18,502 nt of DNA. Origin: JBEIUL01 sp044356865. GTDB taxonomy: Bacteria; Planctomycetota; Phycisphaerae; Phycisphaerales; SM1A02. The stretch's first letter is position 1; each line of letters opens with the position of its first letter. The stretch lies in contig JBIKVN010000032.1 of assembly GCA_044356865.1 (NCBI GenBank), forward strand, positions 1-18,502. Reading direction: 5' to 3'. Positions 13,804 to 18,502 of this stretch are shown in pieces. A program made the position numbers and the translations under genes. The notes beneath the pieces were generated by a model. The model was not told the origin of the DNA. It saw only the letters and a program-made list of their open reading frames with translations, and did not search any database.

Positions 13804-15068
13804 TCAGGTCATGTAGTCGGCGTTCAGCCGCACGTACTCGGTGGTGAGGCCGCACGAGAAGAACTCCTCGCTCGCCTCGCCTTGGCCGAGATCGAGCCGC
13901 ACCCGCACGAGCGGTTCGCGGAAGACCCGCTCGCGGTCGGCAAGCGGCGTGTCGGCGGGGGCGCCGTCGCGGAAGAGACCGACGCCCCCGACCTCGAGGG
14001 CGACATCCGCGAGGTCGAACGCGACGCCCGCGCGGCCCGCGGCGGCGAGGATGCGGCCCCAGTTCGGGTCGCCGCCGGTGACCGCGCAGCGGACGAGGAG
14101 GCTCATCGCGACGGTGCGGGCGACCGCCAGGGCGTCGGCCGCCGTGCGGGCGCCGGTGACCTGCACCTCGAGGCCGCGCTCGAAACCCTCGCCGTCGCGG
14201 ACGACGAGCAGGGCAAGCTCGCGGAGCACCGTGCGGAACGCGGCGCGGACGAGGTCGGGCGGGAACGCTCCCGCGGCCCCGGAGGCCAGCGCGTAGACCG
14301 CGTCGTTGGTCGAGGTGTCGCCGTCGATCGAGATGCGGTGGAAGCTCCGCTCGACGCCGGCGGCGAGGTGGCCGCGGAGCTCGTCGGGCGAAAGCTCGGC
14401 GTCGGTGAGGATCGCGGAGATCGTCGTGGCCTGGGGGGGTCCGCCGTGGAGCGCGAGGTCGGGATGGATCATCCCCGCGCCTTTCGAGATGCCGCTCACG
14501 AGCCCGCGGCGACCCTCGTGCACGAGCTCGACCGCCGCGACCTTCGGGTAGGTGTCGGTGGTCATGATCGCCTTCGCGACCGGCAGCAGCGGGCCGTCGG
14601 CGAGCCGCGCGACGAGCCCCGGGATCTCGGGCAGCATCCTCTCGATCGGCAGCGGCACGCCGATGACGCCGGTCGAGTTCGAGAGCACGCTCTCGACCGG
14701 CACGTCCAGTTCGGCCGCGACCGCATCCAGCAGCTCGCCCGCGCGGGCGAGGCCGTCTTGGCCGGTCGCGGCGTTCGCGCAGCCGCTGTTGATGACCAGC
14801 GCATGGGCGTGCCCGTGGGTGCGCGAGAGGTGCGTCCGCGAGAGCTGCACCGGCGCCGCGCAGACGAGGTTCCGCGTGAACATCCCCGCCGCGGTCGCGC
14901 CGCCCGCGCAGGCGATCAGCGCCAGGTCGGGCCGGCCCGGCTTCTTGATGCCCGCGGCGGCGGTCGCGCCGCGGAAGCCGCGCGGGAAGCGGCAGAGCGG
15001 GTCGCGCTCGGCGCGTTCGCGGGCGGCGACGGCGTGGGCGGGCTTCGCGGCCGCCTCGGCCGCCGGGC

Positions 15069-15072
<4 letters not shown>
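13804..15072 (-). CDS. argJ: Glutamate N-acetyltransferase / ornithine acetyltransferase (ArgJ)
   Basis: A 422-residue ArgJ that transfers the acetyl group from N-acetylornithine to glutamate (cyclic arginine pathway) and may also use acetyl-CoA. The precursor is normally cut by itself before a Thr that becomes the nucleophile. Seen here: FPRGFRGATAAAGIKK at 29-44, NSTGVIG at 132-138 (oxyanion hole), KGAGMIHPD at 197-205, the Ala-Thr cut site A215/T216 in ATTISAILTDA, GDTSTND at 251-257, GGDPNWGRI at 333-341 and EYVRLNADYMT at the end. Between PD and AT there are 8 extra residues compared with the usual 'APNMATML' form. The start is the GTG at 15072, overlapping the argH stop by 4 bases; an N-terminal extension of about 20 residues is Ala-rich. 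It is the last gene of the arg cluster and ends 22 bases from the convergent LptC-like gene. Confidence 0.95.
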
Positions 15073-17011
<1,939 letters not shown>

Positions 17012-17015
<4 letters not shown>

Positions 17016-18283
17016 GCCCGGGCCGGGGTCGAGGGGTGCGAAGCCCGCGGCGCGTCGAGATCGTGACGCTCCTTGAGGGCCTTGATCCGCGACGGCAGCG
17101 AGAAGAGGCGGATGAACCCGCCGGCGTGCGACTGGTCGTAGACCTCGTCCGCGCCGAAGGTCGCGAAGCTCTCGCTGTAGAGGGCGTTCGGGCTGCGGCG
17201 GCGGACGGCGGTGGCCGTGCCCTTGTGGCAGCGGACCGCGACCTCGCCGGTGAGGGGGGCCGCGATCGACTCGAAGGCCGCCTGCATCGCGGCCCGCACC
17301 GGCGTGAACCAGCGGCCGTCGTAGATGACCTCGGCGTAGTCGAGGGCGAGCTTCTCGCGGAAGTGGAGCGTGGTGCGGTCGAGGACGAGCTCCTCGAGGC
17401 CGCGGAGGGCCGCCATCAGGATCGTGCCGCCCGGCGTCTCGTAGCAGCCGCGGCTCTTCATGCCGACGAGGCGGTTCTCGATGAGGTCGACGCGGCCCAC
17501 GCCGTGCCGGGCCCCGATCGCGTTGAGCGCCTCGAGCAGGGCGACCGCGCCGAGCCGCTTGCCGTCGACCGAGACGGGCCGGCCGCGCTCGAAGCCGACG
17601 ATGGTCTCCTCGGCCCGGTCGGGCGCGGTGAGCGGGTCGACGGTGCGGGTCCAGATGTCCGAGGGCGGCGGGTTCCACGGGTGCTCGAGCTCGCCGCCCT
17701 CGTGCGAGATGTGCCAGAGGTTCGCGTCGCGCGAGTAGATCTTCTCGGCGCTCGCCGAGCAGGGGATGTTCCGCTCCTTCAGGTAGCCGAGCAGCTGCTC
17801 GCGGCTGCGGAGGTTCCAGGTCCGCCACGGGGCGATCACCTCGAGGTGCGGCGCGAGCGCCGCGTAGGTGCTCTCGAAGCGGACCTGGTCGTTGCCCTTG
17901 CCGGTGCAGCCGTGGGCGAGGGCGTCGCAGCCGGTCTCGAGCGCCGCCTCGACCTGGGCCCGGGCGATGATGGGCCGGGCGATCGAGGTGCCGAGGAGGT
18001 ACTTGCCCTCGTACATCGCGCCGCTGGTGACCATCGGCCAGACGAACTCCTCGAGGAAGTCCGCGCGGAGGTCACGCACGATGCAGGTCGACGCGCCGGT
18101 GCGGCGGGCCTTCTCCTCGATGCCCTCGAGCTCGCCCTCGCCCTGGCCGACGTCGGCGACGACGGCGACGATCTCGCAGGCGTGGCGTTCCTTGAGCCAC
18201 GGGATGATGACGCTGGTGTCGAGGCCGCCCGAGTAGGCGACGCAGATCTTGCGGGGGGAACGGGTTTCCTGGGCGTTGGACAT
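17012..18283 (-). CDS. argG: Argininosuccinate synthase
   Basis: A 423-residue ATP-dependent ligase that joins citrulline and aspartate to make argininosuccinate in the cytoplasm. The N-type pyrophosphatase PP-loop AYSGGLDTS is at 16-24. Also seen are GKYLLGTSIARP at 93-104, HGCTGKGNDQVRFE at 124-137 (aspartate/ATP binding), ASAEKIYSRDANLWHISHEG at 177-196, and GMKSRGCYETPGG at 274-286. Length is that of the bacterial short form (about 400) with a slightly longer, Ala/Pro-rich C-terminus. The ATG at 18283 lies directly before the PP-loop domain; a GGAG is present but 13 bases upstream, so the ribosome site is weak. The gene lies 25 bases after argF and overlaps the next gene, so it is an inner gene of the arg cluster. 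Confidence 0.98.
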
Positions 18284-18308
18284 GGGAGGGTTCTTTCTCC
18301 GGAAGGCG

Positions 18309-18502
18309 TCAGCGGAGGATCGAGAGGAGAAGGGCGTTCTGGGCGTGCATGCGGTTCTCGGCCTGGTCGAAGACGACCGATCGCGGGCCGTCCATCACGT
18401 CGTCGGTGACCTCCTCGCCGCGATGGGCGGGGAGGCAGTGGAGGAAGAGGGCGCGGGGGCCGGCGAGGGCCATGGCGTTCGCGTTCACCTGGAACGGCCG
18501 CA
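18309..18502 (-). CDS. argF: Ornithine carbamoyltransferase, C-terminal end (5' part beyond the window)
   Basis: The frame ending at 18309 encodes the last 63 or so residues of an ornithine carbamoyltransferase, which makes citrulline from ornithine and carbamoyl phosphate. The catalytic HCLPAHRGEEVTDDV motif (Cys of HCLP binds ornithine) and the ending VFDQAENRMHAQNALL are hallmark C-terminal sequence. The QVNANAM stretch just before matches 'yqVn..lm' of the family. It is followed after 25 bases by argG. The operon promoter is outside the window, upstream of this gene. N-acetylornithine or putrescine carbamoyltransferases share the fold, but the motif and the neighbours favour ArgF. Confidence 0.95.
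   Translation of the reverse strand, partial: RPFQVNANAMALAGPRALFLHCLPAHRGEEVTDDVMDGPRSVVFDQAENRMHAQNALLLSILR

Overview
The window is about 18.5 kb of very GC-rich, densely packed bacterial chromosome. It looks like ordinary core genome: I see no insertion sequence, phage gene, CRISPR array, tRNA or rRNA. Lipopolysaccharide (LPS) genes (Kdo-8-phosphate phosphatase, an LptC-like protein, a lipid A-type acyltransferase) point to a Gram-negative envelope. Several small proteins and the membrane coiled-coil protein resemble planctomycete families as I remember them, and a Phycisphaerae-like planctomycete is my best guess. That assignment is inference and no database was consulted. Four GTG starts, three gene pairs sharing a 4-base stop/start overlap within operons, and poor Shine-Dalgarno sequences are typical of the stretch.

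Layout. (1) 1-658, minus: the N-terminal part of a GalE-type epimerase, divergent from a small helical protein at 821-1120, plus. (2) 7861 down to 1142, all minus: a FIST sensory protein, a GspE/PilB-type ATPase, a membrane-anchored coiled-coil protein with a BRCT-like end, a lipid A-type acyltransferase, a stand-alone response-regulator receiver, and two small conserved-looking proteins. The last four are tightly spaced and probably form one operon. (3) 7929-9121, plus: ribosomal protein S20 and a CPBP-family membrane protease. (4) 10131 down to 9076, minus: a short MgtE-type magnesium transporter whose 3' end overlaps the protease gene tail to tail. (5) 10156-13781, plus: kdsC overlapping a very large LptC-like gene, as in the classical kdsC-lptC arrangement. 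(6) 18502 down to 13804, minus: an arginine cluster read argF (partial), argG, argH fused to an N-acetyltransferase, argJ.

How the genes work together. The arg cluster covers ornithine to arginine (argF, argG, argH) plus formation of N-acetylglutamate and recycling of the acetyl group (the acetyltransferase domain and argJ). kdsC, the LptC-like protein and the acyltransferase serve LPS synthesis and export.

The points most worth a second look are the membrane coiled-coil/BRCT-like protein with an EF-hand-type loop, the 8-residue insertion just before the predicted autocleavage site of ArgJ, the 1033-residue LptC-like protein, the argH-acetyltransferase fusion, and -10-like boxes so close to start codons that kdsC, mgtE and the gspE-like gene may be leaderless. 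I did not find a clearly new defence or mobile system.
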